DNA from: Halarsenatibacter sp964462585
GTDB lineage: Bacteria > Bacillota > Halanaerobiia > Halanaerobiales > Halarsenatibacteraceae
Length of the DNA: 14,803 nt
Assembly: GCA_964462585.1 (NCBI GenBank)
Contig: CAYXAK010000049.1
Span: 1-14,803 of the forward strand
Direction of reading: 5' to 3'
Positions 1 to 6,376 of this stretch are shown here, one piece after another (the stretch's first letter is position 1; each line of letters starts with the position of its first letter). Position numbers and translations under genes: made by a program. The notes beneath the pieces were generated by a model. That model saw only the letters and a list, made by a program, of their open reading frames with translations. It was not told the origin of the DNA and made no database searches.

Positions 1-108
1 AAAACATCATATATTTTACCACCACAGCAGCATATTAGTTAAAATTAAAATATTTCTTATTATACTATTCTCCCTTCGCAAGAAATTTCCTCTAAGCATT
101 GAAAATAT

Positions 109-137
109 TTGACAGATATTCTTATTTACATTATTAT
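109..137 (+). promoter_or_regulatory. Sigma-A promoter of the yjbQ-family gene
   Basis: A perfect -35 box TTGACA (109-114) lies 17 bases before a TATTAT -10 box (132-137). Transcription would start near 144, leaving a leader of only about 18 bases that is mostly the ribosome binding site. The AT-rich stretch at 1-108 shows no gene or other clear signal. Confidence 0.7.
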
Positions 138-161
138 GAGAAAAAATGAGGGGGAATGAGA

Positions 162-578
162 ATGAAATCCAGGCGTGAATATCTCTGGTTTAACACTGAT
201 AGGAGAATGGAGTTTGTCAACATCACGGAAAGTGTGCGGGATATCGTGGAAAGCTCGGGTGTGGAAGAAGGACTCTGCCTGGTAAATGCCATGCATATTA
301 CTGCCAGCGTATTTATAAATGATGCCGAACCCGGTCTGCATAAAGATTTTGAAGAGTGGCTGGAGGAACTGGCTCCTCATGCCCCTGTCTCCCGCTATGA
401 CCACAATAAGTTTGAGGACAATGCAGATGCCCACCTGAAGAGACAGATTATGGGCAGGGAGGTAGTGGTGGCTATCACCGAAGGAGAGCTTGATTTTGGC
501 CCCTGGGAGCAGATCTTCTATGGAGAATTTGATGGTCAGCGGGATAAGAGGGTGCTGGTCAAAGTTATCGGAGAATAA
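162..578 (+). CDS. YjbQ/UPF0047 family protein (secondary thiamine-phosphate synthase)
   Basis: This 138-residue protein matches the whole length of the YjbQ (UPF0047) family, small cytoplasmic proteins that form compact oligomers. Visible family motifs, counted from the start used here, are MHITASVFIND (44-54), YDHNKFEDNADAHLK (79-93), a G-x-LDFGPWEQI block (108-118) and EFDGQRDKRV (122-131). The conserved histidines and acidic residues are a likely metal or phosphate site. E. coli YjbQ has weak thiamine-phosphate synthase activity, but the physiological role is not settled. Start: an ATG at 156 lies one base after the GAGGGGG ribosome binding site (148-154), too close to work, whereas the ATG at 162 sits 7 bases away, so 162 is chosen. 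It is a single gene converging on the Nudix gene. No thiamine genes are nearby to support a thiamine role. Confidence 0.88.
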   Translation: MKSRREYLWFNTDRRMEFVNITESVRDIVESSGVEEGLCLVNAMHITASVFINDAEPGLHKDFEEWLEELAPHAPVSRYDHNKFEDNADAHLKRQIMGREVVVAITEGELDFGPWEQIFYGEFDGQRDKRVLVKVIGE

Positions 579-586
579 TTTTATTC

Positions 587-622
587 GGGCTCAGCGCCGG
601 CCGGCCAGACCGGCCTGAGCCC
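587..622. terminator. Strong hairpin between convergent yjbQ and Nudix genes
   Basis: GGGCTCA (587-593) plus GGCCGG (599-604) pairs with CCGGCC (610-615) plus TGAGCCC (616-622). This gives 13 base pairs with one 5-base bulge and a 5-base loop. The structure overlaps the last codons of the Nudix gene. A second small palindrome, GAATAA-TT-TTATTC, is at 573-586. Neither side has a good U-run, so this may be an RNA 3'-end structure and not a classical intrinsic terminator. Confidence 0.4.
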
Positions 623-1034
623 TCTCCACCGTACCGGGCAGATAGGCCGGGGCCCGCTCTTTCTTTCTGATCTCCTCCAGAGAGAGCCAGTGTACTTCAG
701 AAACCTCCTCGGGATCACAGACCTCTGCCCTCCCGCTTCTGTGGGAGGTGAGAAAAACTATATCGACCACCAGCTGACCATCTCCGCCCTGGAAGCTTTT
801 ACTCTCCAGGTAACGAATCTCGCTATCGACCTCTATCCCCACCTCCTCCCGGACTTCTCTTCTCAGCGTCTGCTCCAGAACCTCATCCTCCGAGCCGTTC
901 ACCTCGACCTTACCGCCAACCAGTGTAAGAGCACCGGGAGCATGGTCTTCCTGCTGGCTTCTCTTTATTACCAGCCATTTTCCCTCGTCGTTATATATGG
1001 CTGCTTCCACATTTACGATATACCTCTCTGCCAA
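591..1034 (-). CDS. Nudix hydrolase (MutT-like)
   Basis: This is a protein of about 147 residues, the usual size of a single-domain Nudix pyrophosphohydrolase, which cleaves nucleoside diphosphates linked to another moiety using Mg2+. The Nudix box is present as GGKVE...E-x7-REVREEVGI. The catalytic helix REVREEVG is intact. The loop between GGKVE and the helix carries about four extra residues (VNGSED region) compared with the simple G-x5-E-x7-REUxEExGU pattern. The substrate cannot be predicted. Start: a GTG at 1043 overlaps the AGGGGTG ribosome binding site (1047-1041) and cannot use it, while the TTG at 1034 lies 6 bases downstream of it, so TTG is preferred. Other genes on this strand lie upstream, but the intervening assembly gap makes operon membership unclear. 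Confidence 0.85.
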   Translation of the reverse strand: MAERYIVNVEAAIYNDEGKWLVIKRSQQEDHAPGALTLVGGKVEVNGSEDEVLEQTLRREVREEVGIEVDSEIRYLESKSFQGGDGQLVVDIVFLTSHRSGRAEVCDPEEVSEVHWLSLEEIRKKERAPAYLPGTVERAQAGLAGRR

Positions 1035-1046
1035 GTTTATCACCCC

Positions 1047-1101
1047 TGCCGTTTGTTATATCAATAAACACACTGCCCGATTATATTTTGTCCGCTCAGA
1101 T
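1047..1101 (+). repeat. 55-bp direct repeat, left copy, at assembly gap
   Basis: These 55 bases are identical to 1202-1256 and end exactly where the run of N begins. The copy covers the upstream region and ribosome binding site of the Nudix gene. It is probably the same genomic sequence seen at two contig ends and not a biological repeat. Confidence 0.85.
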
Positions 1102-1201
1102 NNNNNNNNNNNNNNNNNNNNNNNNNNNNNNNNNNNNNNNNNNNNNNNNNNNNNNNNNNNNNNNNNNNNNNNNNNNNNNNNNNNNNNNNNNNNNNNNNNN
1201 N
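1102..1201. other. Assembly gap, exactly 100 N
   Basis: Exactly 100 undetermined bases, a conventional placeholder for a gap of unknown size. Both flanks carry the same 55 bases, so the true gap may be zero or negative. In that case the Nudix gene and degV would be separated by only about 85 bp. Confidence 0.97.
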
Positions 1202-1256
1202 TGCCGTTTGTTATATCAATAAACACACTGCCCGATTATATTTTGTCCGCTCAGAT
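1202..1256 (+). repeat. 55-bp direct repeat, right copy, at assembly gap
   Basis: Exact copy of 1047-1101, starting at the first base after the N run. It lies just downstream of degV. A length of 55 equals a k-mer size commonly used by de Bruijn assemblers, which supports a contig-overlap origin. Confidence 0.85.
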
Positions 1257-1273
1257 ATAGTCCTCTTAAATAT

Positions 1274-2122
1274 TTAATCTCCGAGAAAAAATAACCCCAC
1301 ACCACCTATACCAAGATGAACACCCAGCACACTGTTGATTAGCTCTTTACAGAAAACTGTTGCTCCGAGATCTTCCACCATGGTCTTGAGTTTTTCCGCC
1401 CTCTGCTGATCATCAGCATGTGCAATCCCCACCACCGCTTCAGATATACCGGAACACCTCTCCTCAAATAGATCGACCAGTTTCTGTAAGGCTCTGCTCC
1501 TTCCCCTCACTTTCTGCAGGAGCTCAATCTCACCTGCATTCACAGTGAGCATGGGCTTAATGCTGAAAAGATTACCCAGAAAGGATTTTGAGCGGCTGAT
1601 CCTTCCGCCCCGGCGCAGCGCCTCAAGATCATCGAGTATGAAGATGTGCTCTATTCTATTTATCAGTTCCTCCATCCTGGCCAGGACGGACTCTCTGTTC
1701 ATACCGGAGGCGAGCAATTCAGCTGTCTTCCAGGCCAAAATCCCGATAGCAGCAGAACCGGACCTGCTGTCCACCACATCTATCTCAATATCCTCATATT
1801 CATCCTCGATCTCTTCGGCAAAGAGACAGGCTGTCTGATAGGTGCCGGACATCTTGCTGGAAAAGCTGAGATAGATTACATCATTTCCCTCTTCCGCCTC
1901 TTCTCTGAAAGCGCTTTCGATAGTCCGGGCCGGAACCTGATCAGTAGATGGAGCTTTACCAGCCCGCATGGCTTCATATACCTCTTCAGTGGTTATATCC
2001 ACTCCATCATGATAGGATTTATCCTCGATATTGATGACGAAGGGCAGCACTCTGATATCATATTTCTCCCTGAGCTCCCCGGGCAGATCACAGGCACTAT
2101 CAACGATGATTCTACACGACAT
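1274..2122 (-). CDS. DegV family fatty-acid-binding protein
   Basis: The 282 residues match the usual DegV length (about 280). Members bind a fatty acid between an N-terminal and a C-terminal alpha/beta domain. In Gram-positives the related FakB proteins present fatty acids to the kinase FakA. Motifs seen: IVDSACDLP (6-14), APSTDQ (57-62), the SSKMSGTYQ loop (88-96), VVDSRSGSAAIG (117-128), DDLEALRRGGRIS (164-176), SIKPML (187-192), and a C-terminal VLGVHLGIGGVGLFF in place of the commoner GxHxGPG form. AGGAGG lies 8 bases before the ATG, a textbook ribosome binding site. The ThiS-like gene ends 36 bp upstream, so the two are probably co-transcribed. No fakA-like kinase is in the window, so a FakB role is only possible. 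Confidence 0.93.
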   Translation of the reverse strand: MSCRIIVDSACDLPGELREKYDIRVLPFVINIEDKSYHDGVDITTEEVYEAMRAGKAPSTDQVPARTIESAFREEAEEGNDVIYLSFSSKMSGTYQTACLFAEEIEDEYEDIEIDVVDSRSGSAAIGILAWKTAELLASGMNRESVLARMEELINRIEHIFILDDLEALRRGGRISRSKSFLGNLFSIKPMLTVNAGEIELLQKVRGRSRALQKLVDLFEERCSGISEAVVGIAHADDQQRAEKLKTMVEDLGATVFCKELINSVLGVHLGIGGVGLFFLGD

Positions 2123-2158
2123 GTAAAATACCTCCTATACTCCGAATATTACCGGGTC

Positions 2159-2416
2159 TTAACCTCCACCGACGCCGGGTATTATTACAATTCTATCTCC
2201 CTCTGTGAGTTCGATGCTGCTCCAGTCGCTGGCCGGCACTTCCTTTCCGTTGATCAGCAGCTTCATATCAAATTTAAGGCGTTCAAGCAGGGAAAAATCC
2301 ACCTCATCTTCTATTCTCTCCAGAGCCATATCACAGGAAACTGGAACCTGCAGTGTGAATTCCCCTTTCTTCTTCTGCCGGGAGGCGGTGAGAATCTTCA
2401 CCTGGACTGTGACCAT
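2159..2416 (-). CDS. ThiS/MoaD-like beta-grasp sulfur carrier protein
   Basis: An 85-residue protein of the ubiquitin-like beta-grasp size. It starts with a beta-strand (VTVQVKILTA), carries a middle LLINGKEV strand pair, and ends GDRIVIIPGVGGG. The final GD-x-V-x-I-x-P-G-V-x-GG pattern is typical of MoaD and ThiS, whose C-terminal Gly-Gly is adenylated and then thiocarboxylated to donate sulfur. GAGGGG lies 8 bases before the ATG and supports the start. No E1-like partner (ThiF/MoeB), ThiG or MoaE lies nearby, so the sulfur acceptor is unknown. The gene is followed by degV at 36 bp and preceded by nhaC at 91 bp on the same strand. It could serve molybdenum/tungsten cofactor, thiamine or another thio-transfer pathway. 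Confidence 0.8.
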   Translation of the reverse strand: MVTVQVKILTASRQKKKGEFTLQVPVSCDMALERIEDEVDFSLLERLKFDMKLLINGKEVPASDWSSIELTEGDRIVIIPGVGGG

Positions 2417-2440
2417 TATAACTACCCCTCATAGTTAAGA

Positions 2441-2477
2441 GCAGGGCCCCAACCTTAGATATCAGCCCGGGCCCTGC
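2441..2477 (-). terminator. GC-rich hairpin between nhaC and the ThiS-like gene
   Basis: GCAGGGCCC (2441-2449) pairs perfectly with GGGCCCTGC (2469-2477), a 9-bp stem with a 19-base loop. It lies downstream of nhaC and in the leader of the ThiS-like gene. On the minus strand the stem is followed only by TCTTAACTAT, a weak U-tract. It may end the nhaC transcript or partly attenuate the downstream pair. Confidence 0.45.
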
Positions 2478-2507
2478 CCATATTGATTTATCAATCTGTG
2501 CTACCCT

Positions 2508-3956
2508 TTACCCACGGGAGGCCTCAGGGCGGGTTTCTTCCTCCTCCTCCCATTTAGCGAATCCAATCCCCAGATAACCGTAGGCAATGGAGATAAGCGG
2601 AGTTATCCAGTTGAAGAAGGCATAGGGAGCGTATACCAGAGGATTGATGCCCAGGGCACCATACATGAAGGCACCGCAGGTATTCCAGGGAATAAGCGGT
2701 GAGGTGAGGGTGCCGGCTGATTCAGCAATCCTGGAGAGATTTTTGGGATGTGCTCCCACATCCTTGTAAGCTTCCCTGAACATTCTCGCCGGAAGTATGA
2801 TTGCCAGATACTGATCGGCGGTGACCAGGTTTACAAAAACTGACGTAATGTGAGTCACAAGGGAAATAGAGCCGTAAGTCTTGGCCATGCTCAGTATCCT
2901 CTTGAGAATGACCGCCAGAAATCCACAGTTTTCCATGATACCTCCGAAGGACAGTGCGGCAAATATCAGGGAAATGGTCCACATCATGCCGTCCAGTCCT
3001 CCGGCAGTGAGCAGCTCATCGACAAGCTCCACATCCGTCTCTATAAAGAAGCCGTAATGCATGGTATCGAGAACCGAGCTGAGACCTGCCCCCTGGAAGA
3101 TGATAGCAAATATACCTCCCAGCACAGCACCACCCAGCAGGGCGGGGATGGGAGGAACCTTCATGATGATCATGGCGATGACGAAGATGGGAGCCAGAAA
3201 GAGCAGGGGATTGAGATTGAAGCTCTCAGCCAGCGTCTCAGTTATCACCTCGATCTCACCGGGGTCTATAGCCTCTTCCGCAAATCCAATACCGATGACA
3301 CCGAAGATGATAAGGGCTATTATAAAACCGGGAATGGTGACATAGAGCATATGTCTTATATGCTCAAAGACCTGTGTATCACCGGCCGAACCCGGGGCCA
3401 GGTTGGTGGTGTCTGAAAGAGGTGAGAGCTTATCACCCAGATAGGCTCCGGAGATAATCGATCCTCCCACCAGACCCGGGGATATGCCCAGGCCTGTACC
3501 TATACCGACAAGAGCCACACCGACGGTGCCGGCGGTAGACCAGGAGCTGCCCACAAACAGAGCTACGATTGCACAGATGAGGGCTGAAGCCACCAGGAAA
3601 ATCTGGGGAGATAATATCTGCAGACCCCAGTATATCATCAACGGCACTACACCGCTCTGCATCCAGGAACCTATCAGCATACCCACAATCATCAATATTA
3701 CCATGGCCTGCATGCCGACCATTATACCATCTATAAGCCCGGATTCTATAACATCCCATTTAACGCCCATTTTGACGGCTACCAGAGCCGCCGCAGCCGC
3801 AGAAAGAACCAGGGGTATATGGGGATCGATCTCAAACCAGATGATGCTGACCATCAATATGACTATGAGGAATACTAGAGGTATAAGAGCTTCCTGCAGG
3901 GTTGGCATTCTCGGCAGCTGGTCATAGTCTAGCTTTTTGTCCTTCCTGTCGGGCAT
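2508..3956 (-). CDS. nhaC: NhaC family Na+/H+ antiporter
   Basis: A 482-residue polytopic membrane protein of NhaC-family length that would exchange cytoplasmic Na+ for external H+. Family signatures are clear: GSSWSTAGTVGVALVGIG (136-153) and GAYLGDKLSPLSDTTNLAP (170-188), the latter with Asp and Ser/Thr residues suited to ion binding. Roughly 11-12 hydrophobic segments are separated by short loops, and the C-terminus (WEEEEETRPEASRG) is cytoplasm-like and charged. A run of G (AGGGGG) about 8 bases before the ATG is the ribosome binding site. The gene probably has its own promoter in the 240-bp upstream region. Some family members prefer malate/lactate exchange (MleN) or other cations, so the exact substrate is not certain. 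The role in salt or alkaline conditions is inferred. Confidence 0.92.
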   Translation of the reverse strand: MPDRKDKKLDYDQLPRMPTLQEALIPLVFLIVILMVSIIWFEIDPHIPLVLSAAAAALVAVKMGVKWDVIESGLIDGIMVGMQAMVILMIVGMLIGSWMQSGVVPLMIYWGLQILSPQIFLVASALICAIVALFVGSSWSTAGTVGVALVGIGTGLGISPGLVGGSIISGAYLGDKLSPLSDTTNLAPGSAGDTQVFEHIRHMLYVTIPGFIIALIIFGVIGIGFAEEAIDPGEIEVITETLAESFNLNPLLFLAPIFVIAMIIMKVPPIPALLGGAVLGGIFAIIFQGAGLSSVLDTMHYGFFIETDVELVDELLTAGGLDGMMWTISLIFAALSFGGIMENCGFLAVILKRILSMAKTYGSISLVTHITSVFVNLVTADQYLAIILPARMFREAYKDVGAHPKNLSRIAESAGTLTSPLIPWNTCGAFMYGALGINPLVYAPYAFFNWITPLISIAYGYLGIGFAKWEEEEETRPEASRG

Positions 3957-4054
3957 AATGATATCCCCCTTGCATTTAAAATATTATTAAAGCATATCAG
4001 GAGATCGCCATATATCCAGTTTTACCGGAAAAAGAATGATTGCCAGCAGACCGC

Positions 4055-4131
4055 TCTCTCACCCCCTTAATTATCTTTTGAGAATTTTACGGTTCTCAAG
4101 TATTATGTTACCTGTTCTCTCTCACCTTAAT
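4055..4131 (-). repeat. Paired TTAAGG(GGG)TGAGAGAG repeats upstream of nhaC
   Basis: On the minus strand ATTAAGGTGAGAGAG (4131-4117) and ATTAAGGGGGTGAGAGAG (4071-4054) are two near-copies about 62 bp apart on either side of the inverted repeat. They differ by three extra G. No known riboswitch class was recognised here. Confidence 0.45.
4070..4099 (-). promoter_or_regulatory. Putative nhaC promoter with overlapping inverted repeat
   Basis: On the minus strand TTGAGA (4099-4094) is followed after 18 bases by GATAAT (4075-4070). The -35 box lies within one arm of a perfect 7-bp inverted repeat, TTGAGAA (4078-4084) and TTCTCAA (4093-4099), so a regulator bound there would cover the promoter. 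The leader to nhaC would be about 105 bases. The 240-bp region at 3957-4196 holds no gene. Confidence 0.4.
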
Positions 4132-4145
4132 AGTTCATTATTTTT

Positions 4146-4173
4146 AAAAAAATCCCTGCATATACTCCGGGAT
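4146..4173 (-). terminator. Terminator of the 4197-4844 gene
   Basis: On the minus strand ATCCC (4173-4169) and GGGAT (4156-4152) form a short stem around a 12-base loop, followed by a run of seven U (4152-4146). It lies about 25 bases after the stop codon of the upstream gene. The stem is short, so efficiency is uncertain. Confidence 0.5.
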
Positions 4174-4196
4174 AAAACCTGATTAACATGATTATT

Positions 4197-4844
4197 TTAG
4201 TCTCTGACATCCATGAGCTGCCATCTCAATACATCCTCCCTGATATCAGCCACTTCTTCCGGACTTATATCATATTCATCCGCAACCAGCATGTCTATCT
4301 CATTTTCGGTCATCTCTTCCTGTTCTTCCTCCATATCCTGCCAGTAAGCCCAGATTTCTTTTTGCAGATCAGAGGGCCTCTGCTCCCAGTCTTTATTCAA
4401 AAGGTCCCAGGAAAACTCCATATCCTGATAAGATCCCGGTGAAATTGTATCGGCGAAATCTACATTGCCCTCCGGTGCAAACACAGCCCGGCCCAGTGTG
4501 GGCCCGGTCCTCTCCCTGTATAATTCATCGTCAAAAATATCTACGGTCAGGGAGTTAAAAGCACCCCTTTCCTCCTCTTCCACTATATCAACTGTGAAGG
4601 CCTTAACAGATTCTTTCAACCCTTCTCTGTCAGCTTCTTCCTCCAGTATCATATCATAATACAGGATCTTGCCTTCGGGTTCTAAGTTTTCACTTTTCTG
4701 CAAATCCACTCTATACTCCACCACAGCTGCATCATCTATCTCCAGCTCAAATTCCTCAGGCTCATGGTCTCCACCCAGCCACAGATTCAAAACCAGTCCA
4801 AAAGCTACAACCCAGAGTAATATCCTCAGCCAGCGGGAAATCAA
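4197..4844 (-). CDS. Acidic membrane-anchored protein of unknown function
   Basis: I do not recognise a family. The 215-residue product starts with one basic-then-hydrophobic segment (residues 2-24, ISRWLRILLWVVAFGLVLNLWL), a probable uncleaved signal anchor with no lipobox cysteine. The rest is a very acidic soluble domain, probably outside the membrane, with Glu/Asp runs such as DMEEEQEEMTENE. The C-terminal 45 residues (ENEIDMLVADEYDISPEEVADIREDVLRW) look like a small helical module. The extreme acidity fits a salt-exposed protein. The start codon is TTG (4844-4842) with GAGGTGA about 10 bases upstream. It is flanked by a divergent rpoD gene and followed by a terminator, so it is a single unit. 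Confidence 0.75.
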   Translation of the reverse strand: MISRWLRILLWVVAFGLVLNLWLGGDHEPEEFELEIDDAAVVEYRVDLQKSENLEPEGKILYYDMILEEEADREGLKESVKAFTVDIVEEEERGAFNSLTVDIFDDELYRERTGPTLGRAVFAPEGNVDFADTISPGSYQDMEFSWDLLNKDWEQRPSDLQKEIWAYWQDMEEEQEEMTENEIDMLVADEYDISPEEVADIREDVLRWQLMDVRD

Positions 4845-4883
4845 TATTATAGCTCACCTCACTTTTACTCGATTCGTAATTAC

Positions 4884-4912
4884 ATTATACATCAAACTCC
4901 CCGGTTATAAAA
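4884..4912 (-). promoter_or_regulatory. Weak candidate promoter of the acidic membrane protein gene
   Basis: On the minus strand a perfect TATAAT (4889-4884) is preceded after 17 bases by TTTTAT (4912-4907), a poor -35 match. It is positioned about 40 bases before the TTG start and runs back-to-back with the rpoD promoter at 4929-4956. Confidence 0.4.
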
Positions 4913-4928
4913 GAATTCTGCCATATGC

Positions 4929-4956
4929 TTGACATTCTTGAAATGTGTGCTATAAT
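4929..4956 (+). promoter_or_regulatory. Fully consensus sigma-A promoter of the first rpoD gene
   Basis: TTGACA (4929-4934) and TATAAT (4951-4956) are both perfect, spaced 16 bases, and the -10 is extended by TGC (4948-4950). Transcription should begin near 4963, giving a leader of about 166 bases. This is among the strongest promoter sequences in the window. Confidence 0.88.
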
Positions 4957-5007
4957 GAAATAGTTAAGATTTGCCCTACCGAACAAAATTTAAGCAGTCT
5001 GTTAAAT

Positions 5008-5053
5008 AACTTTGTCTGCCATGACCTGTGTTTCAGGAAAGGACAAAGTTTTT
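5008..5053 (+). promoter_or_regulatory. Terminator-like hairpin in the first rpoD leader
   Basis: AACTTTGTC (5008-5016) pairs with GACAAAGTT (5042-5050), enclosing a smaller CCTG-TGTTT-CAGG hairpin (5025-5037). Five T (5049-5053) follow directly. The structure lies between the promoter and the start codon, so it could be an attenuator or the 3' end of a short leader RNA of about 90 bases. The outer stem is AU-rich, so strength is uncertain. Confidence 0.5.
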
Positions 5054-5128
5054 AATATTACTGGCCATATCAATGACCGATTTTGAGCATCAGCTGTATA
5101 ATTCTGGTCAGCAGGGAGGAATATCATC

Positions 5129-6316
5129 ATGCAGGCCGAATCATTATATAGGCAGGACAGCAAAATCAAAGAGCAGTTGAAAAATAAGAGCAGAGATGGT
5201 GAAATCGAGCTGGAAGAACTGAAGGCTCTGCTCGGCGAAATCGATTTTGACGGTAAAAGCCTGAATGAAATAAAAACTCTCATGACAGAGATGGATCTTG
5301 ACATCGTTCTCGATGACGGCACTACGGTCAACCTGGAGGCTATTCTATCCAAAAAATTGTGGTGGTCAGAGGAGGAGAGTGAGGATATGTCTCAGACCTC
5401 TGAAGAAAACCAGAACGGTGAGGAAACAGAAGAAAATAATTCCGAGGAGTTTGTCCCGGCCGCCAGCTCCTCTTCCAACTCCAAACTCGATGATCCAGTT
5501 CGAACCTATCTCAAAGAAATAGGCAAGGTCGATCTCCTCGACGCTGAAGAAGAGGTCGAACTGGCCAAGCGCACCGAAGAGGGAGATATAACGGCACGCC
5601 AGCAGCTCATAGAAGCCAATCTGAGGCTGGTTGTCAGCATTGCCAAAAAATATATCGGCCAGGGGCTTTCCTTTCTGGACTTAATCCAGGAGGGCAACAA
5701 GGGGCTCATGAGGGCTGTGGAGAAATTCGATTACCGCAAGGGTTATAAGTTCAGCACCTATGCAACCTGGTGGATACGCCAGGCCATAACCAGAGCACTG
5801 GCCGATCAGAGCCGAACAATCCGCATACCGGTGCATATGGTAGAGAAGATCAACAAACTGCGGAGGGTCTCCCGCCAGCTGAAAAAAGATCTGGATCGAG
5901 ATCCCACCGTAGAAGAACTGGCTGAAGCCATGGATACCTCGCCGGATAAAGTTCGCCATATAAAAAAGATATCGCAGGATCCACTTTCACTGGAATCCCC
6001 GATAGGCGAGGAAGAGGACAGCAATCTTAGCGACTTTATAGAAGACGATGAGTCCCCCACACCTGATGAAGAAGCGACCTCGCATCTGCTCAAGGAGCAG
6101 CTGGATGATGTGCTGGAATCCTCACTTACCCCCAGAGAAAAGCGAATTCTGGAGCTCAGGTTCGGTATAGAGGATGGCCGCTCCCGCACACTGGAGGAAG
6201 TCGGCAAGGAATTCGATGTTACCAGAGAACGCATCAGACAGATTCAGGTCAAAGCTCTGCGCAAGCTCAGACATCCCAGCAGAACAAAAGAATTGAGGGA
6301 TTACCTGGAGAATTAA
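5129..6316 (+). CDS. RNA polymerase sigma-70 factor (RpoD/SigA paralogue 1)
   Basis: A 395-residue group 1/2 sigma factor. Region 1.1-like helices (about 10-65) resemble the SigA N-terminus. A very acidic, Ser-rich linker follows (80-118). Region 1.2 is DDPVRTYLKEIGKVDLLDAEEE (121-142). Region 2, including EANLRLVVSIAKKY, DLIQEGNKGLMRAVEKFDY and YATWWIRQAITRA, spans about 155-240 and is unaltered. Region 3 is 241-310. Region 4 (about 333-395) ends VTRERIRQIQVKALRKLRHP. It differs from consensus in the sigma finger (DSNLSDF at 297-303 instead of DSxLGDF), in QIQV (371-374) where almost all SigA have QIEA, and by one extra residue before region 4 (ESSLTP). Base-contacting R366, E367, R370 and Q371 are kept. 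GGGAGG lies 9 bases before the ATG. A closely related sigma gene follows. It is probably an alternate or duplicated primary sigma. Confidence 0.93.
   Translation: MQAESLYRQDSKIKEQLKNKSRDGEIELEELKALLGEIDFDGKSLNEIKTLMTEMDLDIVLDDGTTVNLEAILSKKLWWSEEESEDMSQTSEENQNGEETEENNSEEFVPAASSSSNSKLDDPVRTYLKEIGKVDLLDAEEEVELAKRTEEGDITARQQLIEANLRLVVSIAKKYIGQGLSFLDLIQEGNKGLMRAVEKFDYRKGYKFSTYATWWIRQAITRALADQSRTIRIPVHMVEKINKLRRVSRQLKKDLDRDPTVEELAEAMDTSPDKVRHIKKISQDPLSLESPIGEEEDSNLSDFIEDDESPTPDEEATSHLLKEQLDDVLESSLTPREKRILELRFGIEDGRSRTLEEVGKEFDVTRERIRQIQVKALRKLRHPSRTKELRDYLEN
6134..6207 (+). repeat. 74-bp tract identical between the two rpoD genes (copy 1)
   Basis: All 74 bases match 7607-7680, including every third-codon position. 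The tract encodes the start of sigma region 4. The flanking alignment drops at once to many synonymous differences, as expected after recent gene conversion. Confidence 0.9.
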
Positions 6317-6344
6317 AAATCAAAATAAAATTCAACTCCTTCAG

Positions 6345-6376
6345 CCCCTGCCCTAAAAAGGCAGGGGTTTTCTTTT
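6345..6376 (+). terminator. Intrinsic terminator after the first rpoD
   Basis: CCCCTGCC (6345-6352) pairs with GGCAGGGG (6360-6367) around a CTAAAAA loop and is followed by TTTTCTTTT (6368-6376). It is a classical rho-independent terminator 28 bases after the stop codon and separates the two sigma genes into different transcripts. Confidence 0.92.

Noticed and set aside
1047..1256. CRISPR or mobile-element terminal repeat
   Set aside because: Only two copies, with no spacers, inverted ends or transposase, and they abut a placeholder gap exactly, so an assembly origin is simpler.
997..1260. Open frame running through the run of N
   Set aside because: It exists only because undetermined codons are read as open, and both ends are the duplicated 55 bases.
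1646..2434. Long plus-strand frame opposite degV and the ThiS-like gene
   Set aside because: Antisense shadow of two genes with clear family motifs and ribosome binding sites. Its product resembles nothing and has no start signals.
2850..3416. 188-codon plus-strand frame opposite nhaC
   Set aside because: Antisense shadow of a clear NhaC gene, hydrophilic low-complexity product with no ribosome binding site.
4963..5056. Leader RNA of the first rpoD as a 6S or other known small RNA
   Set aside because: It lacks the long interrupted helix with a central bubble expected of 6S RNA, and no known consensus was recognised.
5073..5102. Second promoter close to the first rpoD start (ATGACC, TATAAT)
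   Set aside because: The -35 match is weak with 18-base spacing, and a start site near 5109 would fall at the ribosome binding site. The upstream perfect promoter is sufficient.
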